A stretch of DNA of 64,000 bases, taken from the NCBI RefSeq assembly GCF_003285015.1, contig NZ_QMFB01000004.1, forward strand, positions 124,001 to 188,000, in the 5' to 3' direction. The stretch's first letter is position 1, and each line of letters begins with the position of its first letter. Positions 41,015 to 50,005 of this stretch are shown piece after piece. Both the position numbers and the translations under genes were made by a program. A model generated the notes under the pieces. The model had not been told where the DNA came from. It ran no database searches and saw only the letters and a list, made by a program, of their open reading frames with translations. The stretch comes from Paenibacillus contaminans. Lineage in GTDB: Bacteria; Bacillota; Bacilli; Paenibacillales; NBRC-103111.

Positions 41015-41770
41015 TTGACGATGCGCCCAAAAAAAATGGCGGCGAAATTCATGATTAGCGCCAGTACCATAAGGAATTACGAGGCTAACGGCCTGATTCC
41101 TCCAGCTGAACGATCATCAAATGGCTACCGTATTTATACGGACCGGCACGCAGCCTATCTGTCGTGCATCCAAGCCATGGCCCCGGCATTCGGAATGGAA
41201 GTGACGGCCGAGGTGCTTCGTTGTCTCCATCAGAACAAACCGCAAGATGCAATGTGGATCATCAGGAAAAAAGAAGTCGCTTTATACGAGGAAAAAGAGA
41301 AATTAGAGAGGTTAATCCAGGATATTCGGATATACGCTAACGAAAATAAATCTCCATTTGCCGAGGAGCCGTTCACCATCAACGAAGCATCCGATCTGAC
41401 GCAGGTTCCCAAATCGGCGATCCGCTACTGGGAGCAAGCAGGATATATAACGGCGGATCGGGATCCTGACAACCGATATCGTCGATACAGTGGATCTCAT
41501 TTGCTAAAAATCAGGTTGATTTAAGTGCTGCAAAGCTCCGTGTATTCAGAAGATACCGTGAATTTTAAGCAATCCATCGCCGCGGCCAAAGATACGGATC
41601 TGCAGGGGGTCATGAATGTGGCTGAGAACGTCAGGACTTATCTGGATAAGATCATCGAATCCCAGATGTTTGGGATATCCCATTTATACCAATTAATTCA
41701 ATTTACCAAAACCTCGATCTTCGACGGAGCTATTATCATTCAACCGCACCCGAATGGACCCGACGTTTAG
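41015..41770 (+). pseudogene. Tandem-HTH MerR-family regulator interrupted by an in-frame stop
   Basis: Two MerR helix-turn-helices are visible: AAKFMISASTIRNYEANGLIPPAERSSNGYRIYT near the N-terminus and TINEASDLTQVPKSAIRYWEQAGYITADRDPDNRYRRYS about 120 residues later. The frame is closed by TAA at 41522-41524 and continues in the same frame (VLQSSVYSEDTVNFKQSIAA...) for 81 more codons to 41770, so a single nonsense change splits one gene. The start is probably TTG 41015, 8 bases after GGGGAG. The first piece, 169 residues, retains both DNA-binding motifs and could still be functional. Confidence 0.75.
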
Positions 41771-41808
41771 ATCATGGAAGGATTGAAACCTGATAGAAGG
41801 AATCTTTA

Positions 41809-42270
41809 TTATTTCTTTGTATCGTGTTTAGATTTGGATAACTCCGACAATGCTACTTTTGCTGCATTTCGTACATTAGTATGTTCGTGATTTTCATATC
41901 TACTTAAAATTGGTACATACTTTACATTGAAAGTTAAGCCTAAAGCATAAATTGCATCTGCAAGTAGTTCAGATTCGATAAATTCGATTCTTTCTGCTAA
42001 ATACTCTAATGAATCCTCTGAATAACCGGCAAGCAATTTTAAAATCTCTTCTTTAACTTCCTTTTCATGATTTTCAAACAAGTGTTTTTCCAAAAGAACT
42101 ATTACTTTATCAAAATAAGGTAAGTCGTATTCAAAATAAGGGTCTAGGTATTTATCTAAGCAAAATAATATACTTCTTTTTTCATCAACATTAGAACTTT
42201 TTAAAAATTCATCAATTGCATCTACACCTCTATTAACAATGTCCTCATGCTTCTTAGTATAAATGATCAA
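41809..42270 (-). CDS. HEAT-repeat-like protein
   Basis: About 153 aa, strongly AT-rich and helical, with repeated units (IVNRGVDAIDEFLKSSNVDEKRSILFCLDKYLD, KEVKEEILKLLAGYSEDSLEYLAERI, SELLADAIYALGL, NVRNAAKVALSEL) that fit HEAT/ARM-type solenoid helices. The start is probably TTG 42270, 6 bases after AGGTGGTGG; an ATG at 42288 is in frame but lies before that site. Proteins of this type are often immunity or scaffold proteins; nothing here identifies a partner. The base composition suggests acquisition. Confidence 0.6.
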   Translation of the reverse strand: MIIYTKKHEDIVNRGVDAIDEFLKSSNVDEKRSILFCLDKYLDPYFEYDLPYFDKVIVLLEKHLFENHEKEVKEEILKLLAGYSEDSLEYLAERIEFIESELLADAIYALGLTFNVKYVPILSRYENHEHTNVRNAAKVALSELSKSKHDTKK

Positions 42271-42329
42271 CTTAAACCACCACCTCATAATGATGACTTT
42301 TGCACAAAACTGCTCGTTAGTTGAGAAAC

Positions 42330-42356
42330 GGCAGTCGATCGTTCTGGCCGGCTGCC
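42330..42356. repeat. Hairpin repeat, family 2, copy B
   Basis: CGGCAGTCG and CGGCTGCCG arms with the same GATCGTTCTGGC loop as copy A at 2290-2316; the match continues to the right through TTATTCA and CTTGTACCCGT. On the minus strand the stem is followed by TTTCTC. It lies between the HEAT-like gene and the oxidase pseudogene. Confidence 0.65.
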
Positions 42357-42446
42357 GTCGTGATGTCTTATTCAACTCTTGTACCCGTTAGCTTAAAGAA
42401 GCTGGATGCATCATCTCCCGGCAGCCCCATGTTGTGTTGTATTAAG

Positions 42447-43289
42447 CTAACGTTCTCCGTTTAAAAATATTTCAATTAACTGGTTTGGATTATCAAATAA
42501 AAATGTTGGGTTTAGTGGGGCAAGCCTTCCAAGTTTACCTTCTCCCCAAACAGAAATCCGCGCGATGTGCAAATGAATATCGGGATTTGCCTTCACTTGC
42601 TTAGCAAAATACCGGCTGTATGACCCAACGTCTAAGGAGTCGATTGCGATTTTATACATCTCGTTATCGGTCAGTGAGAGCGTTACGTCAAGAATAATCC
42701 CAAATAGCCCTAAACCGCCAATAACTAAGGGAAAGAGGTTAGCATTTTCAGTGCGGCTGACGTTGAGGATGCGGCCATCCGCCAAAAGCAGTCTAAATGA
42801 CTCCACACTTTTGATCAGAGAGCCATTGCGAATGTCACGTCCGTGAGCATTCACACTAAGAGAGCCTCCAACCATAAAAATGTTTTGTGATTGCATTGTC
42901 TTAACTGCGAGTCCGTATGGATTGATATAATCCTACACGTCTTTCCATGTTGCGCCGGCCTGGACGCGGATCATTTTTTGTTCCGGATCAAACTCCATCA
43001 CCTCGTTGTAAGAGGTCATATCCACAACGATGCTGTCTTTGTAATATGTATGTCCACCTTGACTATGCCGTTGTCCAGCGATAGAGATGGTAAGATGCTT
43101 TTTCTGGGCTTCCTGTAAAATGTCCCGTAGCTGCTCTTCCTCACGCCCTTTTACAACCCGGGTTACTTTTATTGGATGTAGTCGGCTGTAGTCGGTAATC
43201 AGGTAGGGATCCTGGTCTGGCGTAGAGTTCTGAAAATAATTCACAAGACAAAGCACTGTAAGCAGGAGGAGAGCGAACGCCTTTTTCAT
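42447..43289 (-). pseudogene. FAD-linked oxidase (FAD_binding_4), split by a stop and lacking its C-terminus
   Basis: The first 118 codons encode a signal/membrane anchor and the start of an FAD-binding fold (ISIAGQRHSQGGHTYYKDSIVVDM). TAG at 42933-42935 interrupts, and the same frame continues [33 protein letters not shown]..., the usual next motif; Gln is expected where the stop lies. The frame then ends at 42447 after about 280 codons in total, whereas family members have about 450, and the last 35 residues do not look like the family. So there are two lesions, an internal nonsense codon and loss of the substrate domain. Confidence 0.8.
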
Positions 43290-43387
43290 AAGTACCTCCT
43301 CATTAGAGCGATATTGCCAATTCCATTAAAGTACCCCTCTTCTTCCCTTATAACTGTTTCATTCATTACACCCTTTATCGAGACTTA

Positions 43388-43726
43388 TTACTCTGGGACT
43401 TCTATATATTCCGATACTCTAGCTTTAAGTATTTCAATTAAATCTTCATCCATATAACCATAATCGTCGGGTATATCTAGGTTCCAGATCGCCTTTTCAT
43501 TAAGTGTCGAACCAAATTTATGTTTGAGTCGGCTCAAGTGCTTTTTTTCCATTACAAATATGAGATCTGCCCAACCAATATGTCCACTTGTTACCTTAAT
43601 CCTAGCACCTTCTTCTGTCCCAGCAGACCTCACATCATAACCATTATATTTATGGAATATTTTTTCGGCTGTTGGGCTTCGCCATTTGTTTCTGCTACAT
43701 ATAAACAAAATTTTTATGTTTATCAT
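43388..43726 (-). CDS. Low-molecular-weight protein-tyrosine-phosphatase-like protein
   Basis: A 112-aa protein with the P-loop CSRNKWRS (CX5R) at residue 9, helix TAEKIFHKY, DVRSAGTE, WADLIFVMEKKH and the general-acid Asp in LDIPDDYGYMD. It is shorter than classical LMW-PTPs (about 150) and matches the short AT-rich variant often found as an orphan. Substrate is unknown. ATG 43726 sits unusually close to AAGAGG; the frame is open back to a GTG at 43756, so the start is uncertain. Confidence 0.78.
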   Translation of the reverse strand: MINIKILFICSRNKWRSPTAEKIFHKYNGYDVRSAGTEEGARIKVTSGHIGWADLIFVMEKKHLSRLKHKFGSTLNEKAIWNLDIPDDYGYMDEDLIEILKARVSEYIEVPE

Positions 43727-43827
43727 CCTCTTATCAAATCCACTGATTTTTACCACTCTACGGATAATAATACACTAAAAATGGCATCAACGTTTGCGTT
43801 ACTCTGCCCGTTACTTCAATAAAAAAA

Positions 43828-43852
43828 GCAGCCGATCATTCTAGCCGGCTGC
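43828..43852. repeat. Hairpin repeat, family 2, copy C
   Basis: GCAGCCG and CGGCTGC arms with the loop ATCATTCTAGC, one base different from copy A. On the minus strand seven T follow the stem, so this copy could terminate transcription. No complete minus-strand gene ends just upstream of it. Confidence 0.6.
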
Positions 43853-43988
43853 CTTCGTGTTCTTCTATAGTGTCTCGTGTAACAAAGCCTATTCAGCATC
43901 AAATTGGCCATACGTATTTGGACAATCATACAATCCCTTCCAATGCGTTTTCAATATATTGTCGTATATTCTATATGGAGGTGTAGTT

Positions 43989-44348
43989 ATGCTTCAACTA
44001 AACGGAATTGTCGGCGGGAAGGCGCCGATTAAGTTAAGTCCCGGAAAAAGTGTTGATGTGCAAACCATTGTGATTGACGTGCCTAACAGGAAAAGGCTTG
44101 TGTTGAAAAGTTTGAATTTCCTGCTGTCCAACGATGCATTCACCTTCAAGGTGGAGGCACTGCCTTCGACAGGATCGTTCACGGTCCGCGGCGGTTCCGG
44201 CGATTTGCAGCCGAACAAAGTACTTTTCAACAATCGAACCGGAGACGTAGTCCGAATTTTTCTAAACATTTCCGTTATCAACAGAGCGCGAAACACCCGC
44301 ACGCTAGACCGCAACTCCTGTTGGCTGCTGAAGCTTGCGCGCGTTTGA
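43989..44348 (+). CDS. Hypothetical protein, 119 aa, beta-rich
   Basis: Not recognised. The sequence alternates hydrophobic strands and turns (LVLKSLNFLLSNDAFTFKVEALPSTGSFTVRGGSGDLQPNKVLF), suggesting a small beta-sandwich, with no signal peptide, transmembrane segment or cysteine-rich motif apart from one Cys near the end. GGAGG lies 7 bases before the ATG. It is a lone plus-strand gene followed by its own terminator. Confidence 0.6.
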   Translation: MLQLNGIVGGKAPIKLSPGKSVDVQTIVIDVPNRKRLVLKSLNFLLSNDAFTFKVEALPSTGSFTVRGGSGDLQPNKVLFNNRTGDVVRIFLNISVINRARNTRTLDRNSCWLLKLARV

Positions 44349-44419
44349 AGACACATTTTCGGGCGCGGCCTAATTTGAATATTTTATCAAGGGTACTGAG
44401 TTAAGGTCCTAATGAAATA

Positions 44420-44448
44420 GGGTAAGCAATTGTCATTTTTGCCTACCC
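44420..44448 (+). terminator. Terminator after the 119-aa gene
   Basis: GGGTAAGCAA pairs with TTGCCTACCC (one mismatch) and is followed by a T-rich tail; it lies 72 bases beyond the plus-strand stop and 35 bases beyond the stop of the convergent binding-protein gene, so it may serve both. Confidence 0.6.
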
Positions 44449-44482
44449 CATTACATTTTTATTCAGCACGATGGCGTATTCT

Positions 44483-45808
44483 TTATTCGTTTAATAAAGT
44501 GGTGGACCGGTTTTGGACCAGCTTTGCGACTTCCTCTGCGGACTTCTGGCCGCTGAAATATGCGAGCGACTCCTCCCCCACGATGGAAATCACCTTCAAG
44601 TCGAGAATCGAGTATTGATCCGTTATGTCCAAAAGCTGCGTAAATCGGGTAAGTTCCTCGGCCTCCACCTTAACGGTTTGGCCGTCAGGCAGCTTGTAAG
44701 ATCCCGCATGGATTTTCTCCTTGATCTCATCGAACTTCTGTCCGTTCACCGATTTGAACAGCGAGAATCCTTCCCGCTCCGGCAGCAATTGCCCCTCTTC
44801 TGATAAAAGGAAACTCATCAGCTTCCATGCCTCCTTCTGTGCGGGCGTTTTCACCACAATGGCTAATTGGGTGGTCGGGATGATCCGCATATTGCCTGAC
44901 TGCTCCCCACTGTGCGGTTTTTGCAGCAGCAGAGGTTTATTTAACACCATGTGCGGTACGTTAATCACATCAGCCGGCTCACGCAAAACGGCGGAAAAAA
45001 ACAATTGCTTGCCAAACTCCGCGGACTCAGCGGTCATCACGCCGTCATCGTACATTTTCTTCACCTGTTTCAACATGGCTATGAATTCCTGGGAATCGAA
45101 TCTTGCCTTCTTTGCCGCCCTATCCACGTAAAGGCTGTAGCTGTCAATCATCATTTCCTGGACCAGCATGTCCGGCGTATATTCAGCCATTGCAACAAAA
45201 CCATTTTTCCCCTGTGTCACCTTCTTAGCAATATCGACAAAGTCCTGCCAGGTCCAGGTCTTCTCATTTATGCCGGCATCCTTCAATGCCTCTCCGTTCC
45301 CGATGAATGCTCTCAGGTAAAATCCGGACGGAATCGCATACGTTCCGCCTTTCGGGTTCAAAGCCTTCAATACATTCATGTGCATATTATCTTGCTTCAA
45401 CGTGCCGTCTTGTTTCATCAAAGCATCCATGTTGAGAATAAGTCCCTTTTCGACATAATCATCCGAGGGCAATCCCTCCGTTAGTTCAAGAATATCCGGA
45501 CCTTTCCCGGATAGCAGCGCCGTATTGATCGACTTCCGGTATTCGTCCCGATCCCCGATGTTATTCTCTTCCCCTGCCTTTTTATAAGCCTGAATCTGCA
45601 AATCGATGTCCGGATACTTGGCCTCGAACTTTTTCTCCAACGCCTCGTAGAAAGGCGTGGACTTCATAGTAGACAAAGTGAGGATCGTTTTTCCTCCTTC
45701 CGATACCTTGTCTTTTGTTTCCGTCTCGCCTCCGCTGCCTCCAGTGCTGCAAGCTGTCATAGTCACCGCCGCGATAGTTGCCAGTATTGTTCTTAATCTT
45801 TTAACCAT
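44483..45808 (-). CDS. Extracellular solute-binding lipoprotein (family 1, sugar type)
   Basis: A 441-aa lipoprotein with lipobox MTAC, and a type I binding fold: LTLSTMKSTPFYEALEKKFEAKYPDIDLQIQAYK, GKGPDILELTEGLPSDDYVEKGLILNMDALM, and the hinge region LAIVVKTPAQKEAWKLMSFLLSEEGQLLPEREGF. It is the last gene of a unit with two permeases and an HlyD-like adaptor, which is the reverse of the usual order with the binding protein first. GGAGG lies before the ATG. The ligand is unknown, probably a carbohydrate or cell-wall fragment. Confidence 0.9.
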   Translation of the reverse strand: MVKRLRTILATIAAVTMTACSTGGSGGETETKDKVSEGGKTILTLSTMKSTPFYEALEKKFEAKYPDIDLQIQAYKKAGEENNIGDRDEYRKSINTALLSGKGPDILELTEGLPSDDYVEKGLILNMDALMKQDGTLKQDNMHMNVLKALNPKGGTYAIPSGFYLRAFIGNGEALKDAGINEKTWTWQDFVDIAKKVTQGKNGFVAMAEYTPDMLVQEMMIDSYSLYVDRAAKKARFDSQEFIAMLKQVKKMYDDGVMTAESAEFGKQLFFSAVLREPADVINVPHMVLNKPLLLQKPHSGEQSGNMRIIPTTQLAIVVKTPAQKEAWKLMSFLLSEEGQLLPEREGFSLFKSVNGQKFDEIKEKIHAGSYKLPDGQTVKVEAEELTRFTQLLDITDQYSILDLKVISIVGEESLAYFSGQKSAEEVAKLVQNRSTTLLNE

Positions 45809-45847
45809 GGTTAAACCTCCGAATCCTATCCTCTTTATTTTGATTTC

Positions 45848-47008
45848 TTACTGCAGGCGAATCCGATTCCCGTCCTGCAGCGGCTCGCTGCTTTCAAGAA
45901 TGATCAGATCCCCTTCGTACAGGCGGTCCGCCGGAATCATCGTCTCCCGATCGTTTACCCCGCTTGCCTCGACCAGTACTTTGCGGGCCACAAACACATT
46001 GCCCAAAGCCCCCCGCTGCTGCTCCACCTTGAAAATAAAAAGTCTCTCGCCCTCACGATGGACCGCTTCGTTCGGGATCATCCACCCTTTCTCGGACGAA
46101 GACCGCGCCAGCTTGACCGAAACCTGTTCACCCCCTTTCAGGGCGGAATTGGCCACATGGATGAGCAGTTGCTTTTGTTGGACCGCCGCCGGCGCTCCGA
46201 TGCCGCCATCCGACGAACCGGATGCGCGTGAGCCCGCTTCGGCGATCTTTTCAATCATGCCCTCCAGAACGCGAACCGGCTGTTCCCCCGACGCTGCGGC
46301 AGTTAGCTCGATCGGTTGATTGGCCGCGAGTCCGAGGCGGTCGACGAGATCGCCGTCGGCAACGATATCCAGCCGATACCCTAAGTCACTGTTCGACATC
46401 ACAACATCCGGTTGACTTATGGAAGCGAGACCTTCTACGGCATTCATTTTCAGCACGATTCCATCAAACGGAGCGGCAAGTTCTTTTCGCTGCTTCAAAA
46501 GCTCTCGCTGCATGTCGATTTTACGTTGCTGCATGGAAATATCGATTTTTCGCGTTTCCAATTCACGCTTGATTTCCTTCGTGCCAGACTCGTTTTCGTT
46601 GATCGCCGACGCTTTAAATTGATCCCACACATTTTCCAGTACGATCGTTTGCTTCTCCAGCTGTGCAATCTCGTCCTCGAGCTCCGCCTCAGCAGAAGTG
46701 CTTTCGTACACGACGAGTTTCTGCCCTTTTTTGACTGCCTCCCCTTGCTTCACAAGAACTTGCCGGACCTTCCAACCGGCCGGATTCGGCAGCTCCGCCT
46801 GATTCACTGGTCGCAATACTCCGCTTCCCTTCAGCGTGTAGGTTAGTCCTCCTCTCGTCGCCGGATCCGCCCTTACCTTTGGCAGCGTGACCGACTGCAA
46901 CGTATTGCTGAATAACGTAAAGAACAGCAACAGTCCGAACAGCAGCAGCATCACGGCGGATATCCATCTTTTTCGCTTACGATCAACCTGCTCCTTTGAT
47001 AACTCCAT
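45848..47008 (-). CDS. HlyD/MacA-type membrane-fusion (adaptor) protein
   Basis: A 386-aa protein with one N-terminal membrane anchor (WISAVMLLLFGLLLFFTLF), a split lipoyl/biotinyl domain (WKVRQVLVKQGEAVKKGQKLVVYES before, LAAPFDGIVLKMNAVEGLASIS after), a helical hairpin between them (DEIAQLEKQTIVLENVWDQFK, RKIDISMQQRKIDMQRELLKQRK) and a C-terminal beta-barrel. Such adaptors normally serve efflux ABC or RND pumps. Here it lies between importer permeases and their binding protein, with no export ATPase in sight. GGAGG lies before the ATG. Confidence 0.88.
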   Translation of the reverse strand: MELSKEQVDRKRKRWISAVMLLLFGLLLFFTLFSNTLQSVTLPKVRADPATRGGLTYTLKGSGVLRPVNQAELPNPAGWKVRQVLVKQGEAVKKGQKLVVYESTSAEAELEDEIAQLEKQTIVLENVWDQFKASAINENESGTKEIKRELETRKIDISMQQRKIDMQRELLKQRKELAAPFDGIVLKMNAVEGLASISQPDVVMSNSDLGYRLDIVADGDLVDRLGLAANQPIELTAAASGEQPVRVLEGMIEKIAEAGSRASGSSDGGIGAPAAVQQKQLLIHVANSALKGGEQVSVKLARSSSEKGWMIPNEAVHREGERLFIFKVEQQRGALGNVFVARKVLVEASGVNDRETMIPADRLYEGDLIILESSEPLQDGNRIRLQ

Positions 47009-47026
47009 ATGCTTGGCTTTCTCCTC

Positions 47027-47902
47027 CTACCCTTTGATCCCGGACAATTGAACGCCTTCGATGAAATACGTCTCCGAGTATAGGAACAATAGCACCATTG
47101 GAGACATATACAGCATCGATGCGGCAAAAACCATCTCCCATTCCCCGCTTAATCTCGCCAGAAATACCGATAAAGGCTGCTTGAACGGATTGTCCAGAAA
47201 AATCAGCGGCTGCTCGACCATATTCCAATAATCGACGAATAACAAAATAATCAGCGCGGCCAGCCCTGACTTGACCATCGGAAGGATTATCGTCAGGAAG
47301 ATCCTTAGATGGCCGGCCCCGTCGATTTTGGCCGCTTCGATATAGGCGTAAGGAATATGCAGCATGAACTGGCGCAGCATAAATACACCGAAAGCGGCAA
47401 AAACCCCTGGAAGGCTCACAGCTCCTGCACTGTGCAGCAAGCCCAGCTTATCCGCCATAATATAATTAGGAACCAGCGTAACCTGAAAGGGCATCAGCAT
47501 TGTCAGCAGATACACCAGAAACAGGGGATCTCGACCGCGGAAATTCAGCTTCGCAAATGCATAAGCCGCCAGCGCTGCGACCGCCGTTTGTCCGACGATG
47601 ATCGGCACGACCAGACCTACCGAATTCCAAAACATAAGCAAATAAGTAGGGGAATGCACCAGCAGGCTGCCATATTGCTCCAAGGTCACTTTGTCCGGAA
47701 CCCATTTTACATTGACGAAAGTATCGGCACCCGACGAAGTCGCCTCCGTGAGTTTTCCAATCACCCCATAGTTGATTTTCTGCTCCTGTCCGGTCATCAG
47801 CGAATTCGTAAAGGTAATAATAATCGGGAACAGCATCAGCAATCCAATCATCCCCATCAACGCCGTTAACAGGCCTTTTTGTATCATTGGTATAACCCGC
47901 AA
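47027..47902 (-). CDS. MalG-type carbohydrate ABC transporter permease
   Basis: A 291-aa permease with six membrane segments: N-terminal GLLTALMGMIGLLMLFPIIITFTNSLM, the EAA loop IEAAKIDGAGHLRIFLTIILPMVKSGLAALI, and a tail ending ETYFIEGVQLSGIKG, typical of the MalG group. It starts at TTG with GGGAGGTGAA 5-8 bases before it. It follows the MalF-type gene by 12 bases, so the pair is tightly coupled. The ATPase is presumably a shared protein encoded elsewhere. Confidence 0.92.
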   Translation of the reverse strand: MRVIPMIQKGLLTALMGMIGLLMLFPIIITFTNSLMTGQEQKINYGVIGKLTEATSSGADTFVNVKWVPDKVTLEQYGSLLVHSPTYLLMFWNSVGLVVPIIVGQTAVAALAAYAFAKLNFRGRDPLFLVYLLTMLMPFQVTLVPNYIMADKLGLLHSAGAVSLPGVFAAFGVFMLRQFMLHIPYAYIEAAKIDGAGHLRIFLTIILPMVKSGLAALIILLFVDYWNMVEQPLIFLDNPFKQPLSVFLARLSGEWEMVFAASMLYMSPMVLLFLYSETYFIEGVQLSGIKG

Positions 47903-47914
47903 AAATTCACCTCC

Positions 47915-48817
47915 CTACTCCATGAACTGCCGATACCGGCGCTCCAGTCCAAACAGTCCGAGGACGATCGCCATTATGCCGCAGGCCATCAAGGTGGCCG
48001 CCGCCGTCAGCTTCTGAATGTCCAGCGACACAAACATGTTGTTCATGTAATGCTGCAGGATGTAAATGCTGTCGTGCGGGTAATCACCTGCCAGCAAATA
48101 CGTCTCCCGGAACACTTTGAAAGAATTGATGATCGACATTACAACTACAAAAAACGTCGTCGTGGTCAGATAAACCAGCGTGATCCCAAAAAACTGGCGA
48201 AATCGCCCGGCACCCTCAATTTGCGCGGTTTCGTAATAATCCTTTGGGATTTGTTGAAGTCCCGCCAGGAAAAGAATGACGTTGTAGCCGACGTTTTTCC
48301 AAATATATACCGCTAGAACAACATACCGGGCGGCTTCCGTCTTCATCCAGTCCACCCGTTCGATCCCAAACCGGCTCAGGGTGTAATTGAGAATCCCGTT
48401 CCAGTCAAAAATCATCTGCCAGATGATAATGACAGAGGCGACCGGAACGACAAGCGGCAATACAAACGAGGTACGCAACCAATTCCGGAGGTAAATGTTC
48501 CGGTTCAGCAATAACGCCAGCCCTAAGGACAAAACCAGTATTAACGGAACGCTAACCGTGCTGAAATAAAAAGTGTTGTATGCCGCCTTCCGAAACGAAT
48601 GGCTTGCCAAAAGCTCTTGATAATTCGCAAAACCAACGAACCTTCCCCCGGAAACGCCGCTCATGAACGAATACATCACCCCCATGACAAACGGGATAAG
48701 ATAAAACACGGCAAATCCTCCTGCGCTCGGCATGAGAAATAGCCACGCCGCAGCAGCGTCCCGGCGCATCCAACGCCCCCAGCCCAGCGGAGCACGCAAA
48801 AAAAACCACTTCTTCAT
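47915..48817 (-). CDS. MalF-type sugar ABC transporter permease
   Basis: A 300-aa permease: AAAWLFLMPSAGGFAVFYLIPFVMGVMYSF is the MalF-type first membrane segment, and ETAQIEGAGRFRQFFGITLVYLTTTTFFVVV is the EAA loop; it ends FGLERRYRQFME. The ATG at 48817, 8 bases after GGAGG, is chosen over 48847. It begins about 90 bases downstream of the VanS-like kinase gene on the same strand, without a visible terminator between them, suggesting a common transcript. Confidence 0.92.
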   Translation of the reverse strand: MKKWFFLRAPLGWGRWMRRDAAAAWLFLMPSAGGFAVFYLIPFVMGVMYSFMSGVSGGRFVGFANYQELLASHSFRKAAYNTFYFSTVSVPLILVLSLGLALLLNRNIYLRNWLRTSFVLPLVVPVASVIIIWQMIFDWNGILNYTLSRFGIERVDWMKTEAARYVVLAVYIWKNVGYNVILFLAGLQQIPKDYYETAQIEGAGRFRQFFGITLVYLTTTTFFVVVMSIINSFKVFRETYLLAGDYPHDSIYILQHYMNNMFVSLDIQKLTAAATLMACGIMAIVLGLFGLERRYRQFME

Positions 48818-48910
48818 TTTCCAGTCCTCCTGCCTTTGATGCTCCAAGCATAAGGCAGACTGATAAAATAAGAAGTGGGGTAAATCTTAACTTTCCATTA
48901 AAGGAAAGGC

Positions 48911-50005
48911 TTATGTCGATGTTGATAAATACGGCAAACGCACCTCGAATTCGGTACGGATGACATCGCTTTGCACCGATATGACGCCCTCGTGCCGTTC
49001 TACGATGTTTTTGGCGATAAAAAGACCAAGCCCTGTGCTCCCTTCCTGATGGGTTCGCGCACGATCCCCGGTAAAAAACATGTCAAACACATGCGGAAGC
49101 TCGTCAGGCGGGATTGTTTTGCCGTAATTAATGACTTGAATGACGACTTGTCCCCCCTCTTGACGGCCGCAAATATCGATGAATCCACCGTCTTTGCCAT
49201 AACGGTTGGCATTGGACAGCAGGTTCTCGAACACGCGGGCGAGGAGATCACCGTCTCCAGAAATCATTAGATGCGGAGTGATCTGAAGGCGTGCGGTCAT
49301 CTCGCTTTTTTCGAATACCGGATACATCTCTTCGGTTAATTGGATCAGCAGCTCGCTCAGGTCGAGCGAGCTGCGGCGAATATTCAGCTTGCTGTAATTC
49401 ATCCGCGTAATATCGAAAAGCTCGTCGATCAGCTTTTCCAGCCGCAGCGATTTCGTGTAGGCGATCGTCGTGTAATGCTTCATTTGCTCTTCGGTCAAAT
49501 CCTTGCCTTGCAGGATAAAATCTAAATACCCGATGACCGAAGTCAACGGGGTACGCAAATCATGGGCAAGATTCAGCACCAGCTGCTCCTTGCTGTTCTC
49601 GGCGAAATCCCCCCGTTCCACCGCCTGCTTCAGCTGTTCGCTGGCCAAGTTGATGTCACGGGCAATGTCTCCGATTTCATCATTGGACGGGACATGGATC
49701 CGGTGGGAGAAGTCGCCCCCGGCCAACTGGTTAATCGCCCGGGAAATCTCCCGGAAATAAGATACGTAACGCCGAGTAAACAAATAAAAGTAAAAAAACG
49801 AAATCGGAAAAAAAAGAATCAGGAACGAATTAATATCGCCGATGTCTCTGATTGCTTCGCGGACTTCGAACATCGGATTTTCGCGAAGCAACGTGTAATA
49901 GTACTGCTGCAGCACTAAATAGATCAGAAATGTAGTGCCGGCGGACAACAACATGCTGAGCCCGAACAGGCGGATCATTTGGAAACGGAAGCCTCGTTTA
50001 GCCAT
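48911..50005 (-). CDS. VanS-like sensor histidine kinase
   Basis: A 364-aa kinase: two membrane segments (about 13-33 and 57-75), a very short extracytoplasmic loop of about 25 residues, HAMP (SRAINQLAGGDFSHRI), HisKA with LVLNLAHDLRTPLTSVIGYLD (His near 147) and HATPase with NLLSNANRYGKDGG, STGLGLFIAKNIVERH. The short outer loop suggests that it senses within the membrane or through a partner, as in cell-envelope-stress kinases. Its start overlaps the response-regulator stop by 8 bases. Confidence 0.93.
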   Translation of the reverse strand: MAKRGFRFQMIRLFGLSMLLSAGTTFLIYLVLQQYYYTLLRENPMFEVREAIRDIGDINSFLILFFPISFFYFYLFTRRYVSYFREISRAINQLAGGDFSHRIHVPSNDEIGDIARDINLASEQLKQAVERGDFAENSKEQLVLNLAHDLRTPLTSVIGYLDFILQGKDLTEEQMKHYTTIAYTKSLRLEKLIDELFDITRMNYSKLNIRRSSLDLSELLIQLTEEMYPVFEKSEMTARLQITPHLMISGDGDLLARVFENLLSNANRYGKDGGFIDICGRQEGGQVVIQVINYGKTIPPDELPHVFDMFFTGDRARTHQEGSTGLGLFIAKNIVERHEGVISVQSDVIRTEFEVRLPYLSTST

